Assembly: GCF_003287875.1 (NCBI RefSeq)
Contig: NZ_QMKK01000021.1
Location: forward strand, 110,336 to 174,335
Direction: 5' to 3'
Source: Martinezella tropici
GTDB taxonomy: Bacteria > Pseudomonadota > Alphaproteobacteria > Rhizobiales > Rhizobiaceae
Length of the DNA stretch: 64,000 nucleotides
The notes under the pieces were generated by a model, which saw nothing but the letters and a program-made list of their open reading frames with translations, did no database searches and had not been told where the DNA came from. Shown here piece by piece: positions 17,742-25,824 of this stretch (its first letter is position 1; each line of letters begins with the position of its first letter). The position numbers were made by a program, and so were the translations under genes.

Positions 17742-18764
17742 TCACGATTTCGACTTGACCAGCCCTGCAATGACATCGCGCACGGACATACCTTCTGCGC
17801 GGGCGGCAAAAGTCAGCGCCATGCGGTGTTCCAATACGGGTTCGGCCAGTGCATGAATGTCGTCGATCGACGGCGCAAGCCGGCCTTCGTAAAGGGCGCG
17901 GGCGCGGGCGCAGAGCATCATTGCCTGGCCGGCGCGTGGGCCGGGACCCCAGGCGACATGCTTGTCCGTCGAGGCATTGCCCTGGCCCGGACGGGCCGAG
18001 CGCACCAGCGACAGGATCGCATCGACCACGCCGTCGCTGACCGGCATCTGCCGGATCAGCTGCTGGATTTCCAAGAGGCGCTCGGCATCGATGACTGCCT
18101 GCGGCGTCGCTTCGCTCAAGCCCGTCGTTTCCAGCAGGATGCGGCGCTCGTCGGCAAGCTCGGGATAATCGACGTCGACCTGCAGCAGGAAACGGTCGAG
18201 CTGGGCTTCCGGCAGCGGATAGGTGCCTTCCTGTTCCAAAGGATTCTGTGTTGCGAGAACGTGGAAGGGAGCGGGAAGGTCGTAGCGCTGGCCGGCGATG
18301 GTGACGTGGTATTCCTGCATGGACTGCAGCAGGGCCGACTGCGTGCGCGGCGAGGCGCGGTTGATTTCGTCGGCCATCAGCAATTGCGCGAAGACCGGTC
18401 CCTTGACGAAACGGAAGGAGCGGCGGCCGCTCTCGTCCTGATCCATCACTTCGGAGCCGAGAATATCCGACGGCATCAGGTCGGGGGTGAACTGCACGCG
18501 ATTGGAGGCAAGGCCGAGCACGGCGCCGAGTGTCGTCACGAGCTTCGTCTTTGCAAGGCCAGGTACGCCGACGAGCAGGGCGTGACCGCCGGCGAGCACG
18601 GCGAGCAGCGTGTTTTCCACGACGCTTTCCTGGCCGAAAATGACCTTCGACACCTCTTCGCGGACGCGGGCAATATCGCCAAGCGCCTTTTCGGCTGAGG
18701 CGATGATGGCCTGCTCATCGAGGCTCGTTTCGGTCGATTTGATCATGCCCATTTGCGTCTCCAA
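17742..18764 (-). CDS. MoxR-family AAA+ ATPase
   Basis: 340 residues. Walker A is the MoxR form GVPGLAKTK (about residues 68-76), Walker B is MADEINRA (about 129-136), and sensor/arginine-finger elements follow (HVLATQNPLEQEGTYPLPEA). The C-terminal helical lid matches the MoxR proper subfamily. It should form a cytosolic ring that remodels or loads substrates presented by the VWA-domain proteins encoded downstream. It is first in the operon and divergent from the DUF1285 gene; the 155-base gap between them must hold both promoters. Confidence 0.93.
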   Translation of the reverse strand: METQMGMIKSTETSLDEQAIIASAEKALGDIARVREEVSKVIFGQESVVENTLLAVLAGGHALLVGVPGLAKTKLVTTLGAVLGLASNRVQFTPDLMPSDILGSEVMDQDESGRRSFRFVKGPVFAQLLMADEINRASPRTQSALLQSMQEYHVTIAGQRYDLPAPFHVLATQNPLEQEGTYPLPEAQLDRFLLQVDVDYPELADERRILLETTGLSEATPQAVIDAERLLEIQQLIRQMPVSDGVVDAILSLVRSARPGQGNASTDKHVAWGPGPRAGQAMMLCARARALYEGRLAPSIDDIHALAEPVLEHRMALTFAARAEGMSVRDVIAGLVKSKS

Positions 18765-18919
18765 TGGCAGAAAAACGGTGTGCGTGATTCGCAGACGTTA
18801 CACATTTGCCTCATAATCAATACAACTTATCGCCACCAAGACGGCTGACAAGCACGTTTCAAATGACTATCTCGTGAGAACTGTCATATTCCTGACTAAC
18901 GACCAACCGGGACAGAAGA

Positions 18920-19543
18920 ATGGCAACCGAGGAAATCAGGACAACGGGCGATGCCGCAAGCCTCGCGGCGCTGATTTCGCGCGCGGCCGGTGATAGCGGC
19001 GGCCGTAAGAAGGGGCTGCCGCCCGTCGATCGCTGGAATCCGCCGTTCTGCGGCGATATCGACATGGAAATCAGGGCCGACGGCACCTGGTTTTATCTGG
19101 GCACGCCGATCGGCCGCGCGCCGTTGGTTCGGCTGTTTTCCACCGTCCTTCGCAAGGATGCCGATGGGAAGACCTATCTCGTCACGCCTGTGGAAAAAGT
19201 CGGCATCCGCGTCATCGACGCGCCTTTCGTGGCTGTCGAGATGAGCGTAACGGAGCGCGACGGCAAGCGCGTGTTGACCTTCCGCACGAATGTCGGCGAT
19301 GTCGTCGAGGCTGGCAGGGACCATCCGATCCGCTTCGTCATCAGCGGTGAGAACGATGAATTGAAGCCTTACCTGCATGTCCGGGGGCGTCTTGAAGCGC
19401 TGGTGACGCGGGCGGTCATGTACGACCTCGTCGAACTCGGCGAACCCGTCGAAATTGCCGGGCGCGAGATGTTCTGCGTGCGCTCAGGGGGCACGATCTT
19501 CCCTGTCATGCCGGTTGCGGAACTGGATGCGCTGACTCGATGA
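18920..19543 (+). CDS. DUF1285 family protein
   Basis: 207 residues, soluble, no signal peptide. DUF1285 features include PPVDRWNPPFCGDIDMEIRA (about 34-53) and WFYLGTPIGR just after. The reported fold is a two-domain alpha/beta structure without an assigned activity. It overlaps the following Nudix CoA hydrolase by 4 bases, which in turn overlaps the CCA-adding enzyme by 4. The three are therefore one translationally coupled operon, an arrangement common in alphaproteobacteria, and may share a housekeeping context. The start is an ATG following GGGACAGAAGA. Confidence 0.88.
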   Translation: MATEEIRTTGDAASLAALISRAAGDSGGRKKGLPPVDRWNPPFCGDIDMEIRADGTWFYLGTPIGRAPLVRLFSTVLRKDADGKTYLVTPVEKVGIRVIDAPFVAVEMSVTERDGKRVLTFRTNVGDVVEAGRDHPIRFVISGENDELKPYLHVRGRLEALVTRAVMYDLVELGEPVEIAGREMFCVRSGGTIFPVMPVAELDALTR

Positions 19544-20175
19544 GCGAATTCCCTCTTTATTCCGCGGATGAATTCCGGCGTCGCGCCCTCAATCAGAGCG
19601 GTGGCCCGATCGATCTCGCCTGGCGCGATCATGGCGATCATCTGCTTAATCCGGAGACCATAGCGCAGGTCGCGGACCTGAAGCTGAAGGATGCTGCCGT
19701 ACTCGTACCGGTCGTCGACAGCGGCGACGATGCCAAGGTCATCTTCACGCTGAGGACATCCACCCTGCGCAAGCATTCCGGCCAGATCGCCTTTCCGGGC
19801 GGTGCTATCGACCCGGAAGATGCCTCGCCGGAAATGGCGGCAGTGCGCGAGGCGGGCGAGGAGATCGGGCTGGCCGACATCTTCATCGAGCCGGTGGCGC
19901 GGCTGCCGCATTATCTGGCGGCGACCGGCTTTCGCATCACGCCGATTCTCGCGGTGGTGAAGCCGGGCTTTCACCTGGCTCTCAATCCGACGGAAGTGGA
20001 GGATGTCTTCGAGGTGCCGCTCTCCTTCTTGATGGACCCCGACCACCACGTGACCGACACGATGCTCTGGCAGGGAACTGAACGCCATTTCTACCGCATG
20101 CCTTATGGGCAGCGCATGATATGGGGCATTACCGCCGGTATCGTCCGCACGCTTTATGAAAGGCTCTATACATGA
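19540..20175 (+). CDS. CoA pyrophosphatase-type Nudix hydrolase
   Basis: 211 residues. The CoA-specific motif upstream of the box, LRKHSGQIAFPGGA (about 76-89), and the box itself (EMAAVREAGEEIGL, with the catalytic REAGEE) mark the NudL/Nudt7-like branch. That branch cleaves coenzyme A and its derivatives to 3',5'-ADP and phosphopantetheine. The protein is cytosolic and Mg/Mn dependent. It is the middle gene of a three-gene operon, with 4-base overlaps at both ends. Family membership is confident; the exact in vivo substrate is inferred from the motif. Confidence 0.88.
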   Translation: MSEFPLYSADEFRRRALNQSGGPIDLAWRDHGDHLLNPETIAQVADLKLKDAAVLVPVVDSGDDAKVIFTLRTSTLRKHSGQIAFPGGAIDPEDASPEMAAVREAGEEIGLADIFIEPVARLPHYLAATGFRITPILAVVKPGFHLALNPTEVEDVFEVPLSFLMDPDHHVTDTMLWQGTERHFYRMPYGQRMIWGITAGIVRTLYERLYT

Positions 20176-21428
20176 CGTCCGTTGCCGATGAGGCCTGGTT
20201 TCGCGATGAGGCATTGCAGCGGGTGCTGTCGTTGCTCGATGCCGAGGGTGGCGAGGGGCGCGTCGTCGGCGGGGCGGTGCGCAACAGCCTGATGGGATTG
20301 CCGGTCGCCGATATAGATATAGCGACCACCCTGTTGCCGGAGGCCGTTGTCGAAAGAGCCGAGGCGGCGGGGATCAAGGCGGTGCCAACGGGCATCGCGC
20401 ATGGCACCGTGACCTTGGTCATTGATGGAAAACCGTTCGAAATCACCACCTTGCGGCGCGATGTGGAGACGGATGGACGCCGCGCCGTGGTTGCTTTCAG
20501 CCAGGATTGGCAGGCCGACGCCGAGCGGCGCGACTTGACCATCAATGCGCTCTATGCGTCTGCCGACGGCGAGGTCGTGGATCTTGTCGGCGGGCTGGCC
20601 GATCTGGAGCGCCGCAATATCCGCTTCATCGGCGACGCGGCGACACGGATCGCCGAGGATTACTTGCGTATCCTGCGGTTCTTCCGCTTCTTCGCCCACT
20701 ACGGCAGCGGCCGGCCGGATGCGGACGGGCTTCGCGCCTGCGCAGCTGCGAAGTCGAAGATATCGACGCTCTCGGCCGAGCGCGTCTGGTCGGAAATGAA
20801 AAAGCTTCTGGCGGCTCAGGATCCGGGCAGGGCGCTGCTCTGGATGCGCCAGATCGGCATATTGACCGAAGTGCTGCCGGAAACCGAGAAATGGGGCATT
20901 GACGCCATTCCGGGGCTTGTCGCCACCGAGCAGGCGCTCGGCTGGCCGGCGGAGCCGTTGCTGCGGCTCGCCGCGATCGTGCCGCCGGATGCCGCGAGAC
21001 TTGCAAAACTTGCCGAGCGGCTGCGTCTTTCAAAAGCCGAAGGCGCCTATCTCCAGGCATGGGCGAATGCGCCTGTGGTCAAGGACGATATTTCGGAAGC
21101 GGCCTTCGACCGCCTGCTTTATCGTCACGACCCATCGGGCATCGTGGTTCGCCTGAAGCTGGCGCTTGTGACGGCGCGGAGCAAGGCGGAGAGCGATTTC
21201 GAGGAAATGGGACGTGCCGCGCGGCTCGGCAAGCTGCTGGAACGAGCGGCAAAATGGAAAAGACCCGCTTTCCCGCTCAGCGGTGCGGATGCACTGGCTG
21301 CGGGCGTCGCCGCGGGGCCGCGCGTCGGCGAGCTTCTTGGCAAGCTCGAGCAGGAATGGCTCGACGGAAACTTCAAGATGAACCGGGCGAGCCTTCTCGC
21401 CCGACTGAAAGAGTTGGCTGCCGCGTGA
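20172..21428 (+). CDS. cca: CCA tRNA nucleotidyltransferase
   Basis: 418 residues. It adds or repairs the 3' CCA end of tRNAs. It is a class II enzyme: the head domain has the strand-loop GGAVRNSLMG (about 32-41) and the metal-binding DIDIAT (about 44-49). The nucleotide-selecting segment follows as TLRRDVETDGR (about 95-105) and then ERRDLTINALY (about 118-128). The C-terminal half is the helical tRNA-binding body and tail. The start overlaps the upstream Nudix stop. This housekeeping function makes the operon likely to be expressed constitutively. Confidence 0.95.
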   Translation: MTSVADEAWFRDEALQRVLSLLDAEGGEGRVVGGAVRNSLMGLPVADIDIATTLLPEAVVERAEAAGIKAVPTGIAHGTVTLVIDGKPFEITTLRRDVETDGRRAVVAFSQDWQADAERRDLTINALYASADGEVVDLVGGLADLERRNIRFIGDAATRIAEDYLRILRFFRFFAHYGSGRPDADGLRACAAAKSKISTLSAERVWSEMKKLLAAQDPGRALLWMRQIGILTEVLPETEKWGIDAIPGLVATEQALGWPAEPLLRLAAIVPPDAARLAKLAERLRLSKAEGAYLQAWANAPVVKDDISEAAFDRLLYRHDPSGIVVRLKLALVTARSKAESDFEEMGRAARLGKLLERAAKWKRPAFPLSGADALAAGVAAGPRVGELLGKLEQEWLDGNFKMNRASLLARLKELAAA

Positions 21429-21454
21429 TATCGAGACCCGTTGCCGGCGCCTAA

Positions 21455-21640
21455 TCAGGCCGCATTGGCTTCGTCGCGAATGCGTGCCTTGATATTGTCG
21501 ACCATGTTTTCCCGAATGATCGTCTCACCATGCGCATCGCGCATGTGCTCGACGGCACGGCGAACCACTTCGGCATCGTCCTGGGCGCGAGTATGCCAGG
21601 AGCAGCCCGGCACCAACGTACCACACTCGAACAGTCGCAT
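21455..21640 (-). CDS. DUF1059 small protein
   Basis: 61 residues starting MRLFECGTLVPGCSW, the DUF1059 lead with two conserved Cys. The mid-part AVEHMRDAHGETII contains the conserved His pair. The family is small, cytosolic and of unknown function; the Cys/His pattern suggests metal binding. The start at 21640 is fixed by an AGGAGG Shine-Dalgarno 6-7 bases upstream; the longer in-frame extension to 21706 is not conserved-looking. It is convergent with cca, 26 bases away. Confidence 0.82.
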   Translation of the reverse strand: MRLFECGTLVPGCSWHTRAQDDAEVVRRAVEHMRDAHGETIIRENMVDNIKARIRDEANAA

Positions 21641-21782
21641 ATCTTCCTCCTCATCTCTCCAATCGTTCCGGTCCCTCCATGCCAAAGGCGTAGGGCTGAA
21701 CGACATGGGGCTAAACGCGGTCGGTGGAAAAAAGTTTCTGCCGGCGCCAAGCCTCCCGCTTGCCGCCGGCTGTCTCCCGGAT

Positions 21783-22061
21783 TCAATCCGGCATTGCCCA
21801 GGATCTGAAGCAGTCCGATGACTGATACTTCGTAACCGGTGGCTGCCTTGCCGAGCGATCGGCCGCGAAGCGGGCGATGTCGTTCGGTGATTTACCCGCC
21901 AGCTGCATCCTCACCTGTTCGATGAAGCAGGATAGCGGCAGGTCGGATCCGCTGCGGATCCGCATATCTTCGGCCAGTCGGACGATAAACTCGGGACTAT
22001 CGACCGTGCGTGAAAGTTTCTGCTCTTTCGAAGCTTCGGTGACGTGTTTCTCTGCTGCCAT
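21783..22061 (-). CDS. Small hypothetical protein, 92 aa
   Basis: I do not recognise the family. The ORF has a strong GGAGGAGG Shine-Dalgarno seven bases before ATG 22061, which supports translation. The sequence is hydrophilic and mostly helical (SPEFIVRLAEDMRIR, then PLSCFIEQVRMQLAGKSPND), with Cys at about residues 45 and 84. There is no signal peptide and no membrane segment. It lies between the DUF1059 gene and hemF on the same strand, 142 bases upstream of DUF1059 and 193 bases after hemF, with a palindromic repeat in the hemF gap. Confidence 0.6.
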   Translation of the reverse strand: MAAEKHVTEASKEQKLSRTVDSPEFIVRLAEDMRIRSGSDLPLSCFIEQVRMQLAGKSPNDIARFAADRSARQPPVTKYQSSDCFRSWAMPD

Positions 22062-22154
22062 TTACAACCTCCTCCGATTGAAACGAGCATTAGGTCACTT
22101 AGTCACTCCTCCCGCCGATTTCAGGGCATTATCCGATCAACTCCGTCGGATATC

Positions 22155-22254
22155 TAAAGCGTATCGCGATTTTTCACACTCGCCCATTACGCCCCGCATT
22201 GCCTGCTTTTGCATGTCGTTATCGCAAAACGCCGCCACACTTGCGCGACATGCA
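22155..22254. repeat. Rhizobial palindromic intergenic repeat
   Basis: TGCATGTCG (22210-22218) and CGACATGCA (22246-22254) form a perfect 9-bp palindrome arm pair, with inner GTTATCGCAAAACG sequence. The left part, AAAGCGTATCGCGATTTTTC, is the kind of block that precedes this palindrome in dispersed repeats of Rhizobiales. It abuts the hemF stop codon and may double as a 3' hairpin for hemF. Only one copy is in this window. Confidence 0.5.
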
Positions 22255-23166
22255 TCAGGGCCAACGCACCACCGGCGGCAGGGACGAAAGAATGGACTCC
22301 ACATTGCCGCCAGTCTTTAGTCCGAATATTGTACCCCTATCGTACAGCAAATTGAACTCCACATAGCGCCCGCGGCGAATTAATTGCTCGTCACGGTCCT
22401 CTTCCGTCCATGTTTCGTTGAAATTGGAGCGGACGATGCGCGGGTAGACCATCGTGAAGGCGCGGCCGACGTCGCGGGTGAAGGCAAAATCGGCATTCCA
22501 GCCGCCGGCTTCTTCCGAAGAATGCAGCCAGTCGAAGAAGATGCCGCCGATACCGCGCGGCTCGTTGCGGTGCTTCAGGAAGAAATATTCGTCGCACCAG
22601 CTCTTGTAGTGCTGATAGTCCGCGACGGCGTGACGGTCGCAGACGATCTGCATGGCGCGATGGAAGAGCGCGCTGTCGGCATCTTCCTGCGTGCGCCGGC
22701 GCTCGAGCATCGGCGTCAGGTCAGCGCCGCCGCCGAACCACTGGCTCGTCGTCACCACCATGCGGGTGTTCATGTGCACGGTCGGCACGTTCGGATTGAC
22801 GGGATGGGCAATCAGCGACAGTCCCGAAGCCCAGAAGCGCGGATCTTCCTCGGCGCCCGGAATCTGGCTGCGGAAATCGGGAGAGAATTCGCCATAGACC
22901 GTCGAGGTGTGGACGCCGACCTTTTCGAAGACGCGGCCTTCCATCATCGACATGCGGCCGCCGCCGCCCTGGCCCTTGTCTCTCTGCCAGTCCTTGGCGA
23001 CGAAGCGGCCGGGCTCCTGGTCGGAAAGGGGCCCGGTCAGCTCGTTCTCCAACTGCTCGAACTCCGCGCAGATCGTGTCGCGCAGGCTTTCGAACCAATG
23101 TCGTGCTGCTTCTTTCTTCTCTTCAATATCCTCGGGTAATCCTTTGGGAAGATTGGGTCGTTCCAT
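22255..23166 (-). CDS. hemF: Oxygen-dependent coproporphyrinogen III oxidase
   Basis: 303 residues, the standard HemF size. It decarboxylates two propionates of coproporphyrinogen III with O2 to make protoporphyrinogen IX in haem synthesis (cytosol, homodimer). Recognisable blocks are [20 protein letters not shown] (about 67-86), TVHMNTRMV (about 130), [11 protein letters not shown] (about 143-153) and the C-terminal [18 protein letters not shown]. No FNR/FixK-type box was spotted upstream. It is followed by the palindromic repeat and is monocistronic as far as can be seen. Confidence 0.96.
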   Translation of the reverse strand: MERPNLPKGLPEDIEEKKEAARHWFESLRDTICAEFEQLENELTGPLSDQEPGRFVAKDWQRDKGQGGGGRMSMMEGRVFEKVGVHTSTVYGEFSPDFRSQIPGAEEDPRFWASGLSLIAHPVNPNVPTVHMNTRMVVTTSQWFGGGADLTPMLERRRTQEDADSALFHRAMQIVCDRHAVADYQHYKSWCDEYFFLKHRNEPRGIGGIFFDWLHSSEEAGGWNADFAFTRDVGRAFTMVYPRIVRSNFNETWTEEDRDEQLIRRGRYVEFNLLYDRGTIFGLKTGGNVESILSSLPPVVRWP

Positions 23167-23340
23167 TCATGCTCTCCGACGGCGCGAGCAGCTGGCGGCC
23201 CGCGATTCGCGCTGTATGTATCGTGAGTTGGAATATCAGCAAGATTGCGGCGCAGCCAGTGCAGCAACGTCGCAGGAGAATCGACTCGCAAATTTCACAA
23301 TGCGGTATTATGTTCCCTCTCTCAAAGGCGAGGTTTTATC

Positions 23341-23598
23341 ATGAGGATACCTGGACCGCCGCCCCTTGATGGGTTGAGACGCAGAATATTCCGTTACCGG
23401 CAGGACCATCCCGCCGGTGGAAAGAGTGAATTCGTTCGCGAGACCTTTTGTCTCAGTCGCCCCGAAGCGCGTGAAAAGGCGCGTGAATGGTTCACCGAAT
23501 TCCCGAAAGCTGCCTACTGGACCGAAGTCGAAAGCTGGCGTCAGGTCGACGGCGACCGCATCGAATTCACCATGCGGCGCTTGCCATCGGCGGACTGA
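23341..23598 (+). CDS. Small hypothetical protein, 85 aa
   Basis: Unrecognised family. From ATG 23341 the protein reads MRIPGPPPLDGLRRRIFRYR and continues as a soluble, Arg- and Glu-rich mini-domain (SRPEAREKAREWFTEFPKA, then TEVESWRQVDGDRIEFTMRR), predicted helix followed by strands. An AGGCGAGG Shine-Dalgarno precedes this start; the longer ORF from 23245 runs through non-coding-looking sequence. It is divergent from hemF across a 174-base gap, so a shared control region is possible. The function cannot be stated. Confidence 0.6.
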   Translation: MRIPGPPPLDGLRRRIFRYRQDHPAGGKSEFVRETFCLSRPEAREKAREWFTEFPKAAYWTEVESWRQVDGDRIEFTMRRLPSAD

Positions 23599-23687
23599 AA
23601 CCGAACGACATGGCGCCCGCATGAGGGGTGATGGCTCCCGAAGCGTGCTCCCGTTTCTCCGAGGCGTGCTGGCGATGTGTCGCGAGC

Positions 23688-24845
23688 TCAATGCGGCATG
23701 GGCGGTGGCGGATCATCCGATGGACCGAACGCGGGCGGCTGAGCGCTTGGCATGGGCCACGGGGAGAAAGCTTTCTTGACCTTCTCGATCCCAGTCGTGT
23801 TGCCACTGGCTGGAGCCGGAGGTGAGGGAGGCTTTGTCTCTGGTATTGCCGGCCGTTCGGCCGCGGCACCGAGTGTTGCAGCTTGGTGTTCTCCAGCTTT
23901 CCGATCTTCGGCGACGGGCGATGCCGCAAGAATTTCCATCAGCGTGATGGTCACCGGCAGGTGGCCGCTCAAATCGGTGTTCGTGTGATGCCATGCATGC
24001 GCGACGCGCTGATCGGCGCGGATGAACCGTCGGGAATTGATCTCGCCGAACCAGTCCCACTCGCCCATGACATCGACGACATCGGTGAATGCCGATGGCA
24101 TCGCGATGCGCGTACCGATCGTCACGATCTTGGTATGCCGCGCCAGCTCCGCAACCCGCCCCTCATCCTGCTTCGAGAGGTTATGCAGGGCGGCAGAGAG
24201 GACCAGATTGCCTTTGGAGTGGCCCGCCAGCAGAGGGAAGGAGAGGCGGGGATCGGCAAGAAGCGCCTGCACCGTTCTGGTGTCCAGGCTGGTGCGGGCA
24301 GCAGTTCCATCGCGCTGCGCTCCAACCTTGGGCCGGCCGGCAAGATCATCCAGGCTTTCAAGCAGCGGCCGCAGCCCCCTCAAATGACCGAAGAAAAACG
24401 ATCCGCCGAAGGCTTCCGTGATGGCATCGGCTATGCCGTAGCCTGAGACGACGACCGCGACCGGTGCGTCGATCGCATCTGCCACGTTGCGGGCAAAGGC
24501 GGCCGCGCCGAGCGCGGAGCCGCCGATGCCGGCGACTGCGAGCGCCCGGGCATTACCGCCGCCGCGCAAGACGAATTCATCGATGGTTTCGCAGAGGGTG
24601 AGCGCCCCAAGACCGCTCGGCGGCACGATCAGGATCGCGCCTTCGGCGGCGAGCGAGTCGCTGATGTAGAAGGCTTCCTCGGGTGTGATGACCTTGACGT
24701 CGTAAAACAGCGCATCGAGAGCGAAGTTGCGCTGGCGAAGGCCCTCCAGCGCGAGGTTGCGCAAAGGGGAGTGCTGGAGCCGCTCGGGAAGGCTCAATGT
24801 ACGTGCGAACTGCGTGAGGGAAAGCGTGAATGCCGTCTGGAACAT
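23688..24845 (-). CDS. Putative alpha/beta-hydrolase-fold protein
   Basis: 385 residues with no signal peptide. LLAGHSKGNLVLSAALHNLS (about 223-242) contains a GxSxG nucleophile elbow (GHSKG) followed by a helix, as in lipase/PHA-related alpha/beta hydrolases. ILIVPPSGLG (about 72) and VAGIGGSALGAAAFA fit core strands, and HAWHHTNTDL near residue 280 could provide the catalytic His. The last 70 residues are Pro/Ala-rich and probably disordered. The closest named function is not clear, and the low-complexity tail is unusual. It is monocistronic on the minus strand. Confidence 0.65.
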   Translation of the reverse strand: MFQTAFTLSLTQFARTLSLPERLQHSPLRNLALEGLRQRNFALDALFYDVKVITPEEAFYISDSLAAEGAILIVPPSGLGALTLCETIDEFVLRGGGNARALAVAGIGGSALGAAAFARNVADAIDAPVAVVVSGYGIADAITEAFGGSFFFGHLRGLRPLLESLDDLAGRPKVGAQRDGTAARTSLDTRTVQALLADPRLSFPLLAGHSKGNLVLSAALHNLSKQDEGRVAELARHTKIVTIGTRIAMPSAFTDVVDVMGEWDWFGEINSRRFIRADQRVAHAWHHTNTDLSGHLPVTITLMEILAASPVAEDRKAGEHQAATLGAAAERPAIPETKPPSPPAPASGNTTGIEKVKKAFSPWPMPSAQPPAFGPSDDPPPPMPH

Positions 24846-24939
24846 GGGTCACCTCGTCAAGGCTGCCTGAGTTAGAGCATTCCAGAGCGAAGCTTCTCAC
24901 ACTTTATCCGGCGTGCCAACGCCTATTCGGGTGCGACAT

Positions 24940-25431
24940 TCAGGCCAGGTGCGGCCCCGGTGCGGTAAGCGGCGGCCATTGCGTTTGCCGCAAGGCTTCC
25001 CCCGATATCATGGCGGCTGACATCGCAACATTGATGGAGCGTTGGCCCTCGACCATGGGGATCAGCACGCGGCCATCGGCCTTTTCATGCACATGCTCCG
25101 GCACACCGGCGCTTTCGCGGCCGAAGAGGAGAATATCGTCGTCGCGGTAAGCAAAATCCGTGTAGCGCTGGGCCGCCTTCGTTGAGGCCAGCACCAGCCG
25201 CCGTCCGCTTTCCTGCCTCCATGCCTCGAAGCGCTCCCAATTGACGTGTCTGGTCAGGGTGACAGTGGCAAGATAATCCATGCCGGCGCGCTTCAGATTG
25301 CGGTCCGATATGTCGAAGCCGGCCGGCTCGATAATGTCGACGCCGAGGCCGAGGCAGGCGGCGAGCCGCAGGATCGTGCCGGTGTTGCCGGGAATGTCGG
25401 GTTGGTAAAGGGCGATGCGCAGTTTTGTCAT
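24940..25431 (-). CDS. trmL: tRNA (cytidine(34)-2'-O)-methyltransferase
   Basis: 163 residues, a compact SPOUT methyltransferase. LYQPDIPGNTGTILRLAACL (residues 8-27) is the TrmL N-terminus. LLFGRESAGVPE (about 102-113) and IPMVEGQRSINVAMSAAM (about 125-142) form the trefoil knot that binds S-adenosylmethionine. It methylates the 2'-O of the wobble nucleotide of tRNA-Leu isoacceptors as a dimer. ATG 25431 was preferred over an in-frame TTG three codons upstream. It is divergent from the exporter leader region. Confidence 0.93.
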   Translation of the reverse strand: MTKLRIALYQPDIPGNTGTILRLAACLGLGVDIIEPAGFDISDRNLKRAGMDYLATVTLTRHVNWERFEAWRQESGRRLVLASTKAAQRYTDFAYRDDDILLFGRESAGVPEHVHEKADGRVLIPMVEGQRSINVAMSAAMISGEALRQTQWPPLTAPGPHLA

Positions 25432-25603
25432 ATGCTGCAACTAGCGAAATCGCCTGGATTTGTCTCAGATTTTTCGCGCACCCTTCATTTCCGTGATCTC
25501 TCCCATAAAGAGAATTGAAGGATTCAGCCCATTTTTCAGGCATATTTCGCTTTTCAAACAGGAAAAGTCGCGCTAAAAAACGTGCGCTCTACAACTTGCG
25601 AAA

Positions 25604-25611
25604 GAAGGAGG
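25604..25611 (+). promoter_or_regulatory. Perfect Shine-Dalgarno of the exporter leader ORF
   Basis: GAAGGAGG, fully complementary to the 16S anti-SD core, lies 5 bases before ATG 25617. The exporter itself, at 25825, has only a short GGAG, so the leader ORF has the stronger translation signal. Confidence 0.6.
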
Positions 25612-25616
25612 CACAG

Positions 25617-25670
25617 ATGGATATCTTGTTTGTGATAATGCGCCTCCAGGCCGTGAACACACGGATTTGA
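25617..25670 (+). CDS. Putative leader peptide upstream of ABC exporter (17 aa)
   Basis: Seen: MDILFVIMRLQAVNTRI followed by TGA, behind a perfect Shine-Dalgarno, 155 bases ahead of the exporter start. GCGCC and GGCGC segments within and just after it can pair in alternative ways, and a GGCCGG/CCGGCC pair (25725-25758) surrounds a T-rich stretch. Known: short leader ORFs ahead of resistance genes respond to ribosome-stalling antibiotics, and stalling motifs there include IFVI and RLR. Inferred: the LFVI and MRL elements make this a candidate drug-responsive leader. It may instead be a simple uORF; conservation was not tested. Confidence 0.45.
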   Translation: MDILFVIMRLQAVNTRI

Positions 25671-25824
25671 CTGGCGCTACAAGGCGCGTATTCGCAAGTA
25701 CCCCCTTTCTTTAAGTCATTGCGCGGCCGGCTTGGCCTCGTTGTTTTATCTTCCGGCCACCATATGAGTCTGCGATCTTTCAGCGCAGTGGGTGGTCGAA
25801 GGGTCGAGTCTCTGGAGCATTTCA
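25671..25824 (+). promoter_or_regulatory. Structured leader between leader ORF and exporter
   Basis: The remainder of a 393-base gap after trmL. It holds a CTGGCGC/GGCGCG cluster, a GGCC hairpin (25725-25737) followed by TTGTTTTATC, and an overlapping alternative stem GGCCGG (25725-25730) with CCGGCC (25753-25758). The two folds are mutually exclusive, as in attenuators. By-eye folding only; the 25432-25603 part shows nothing else. Confidence 0.3.
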
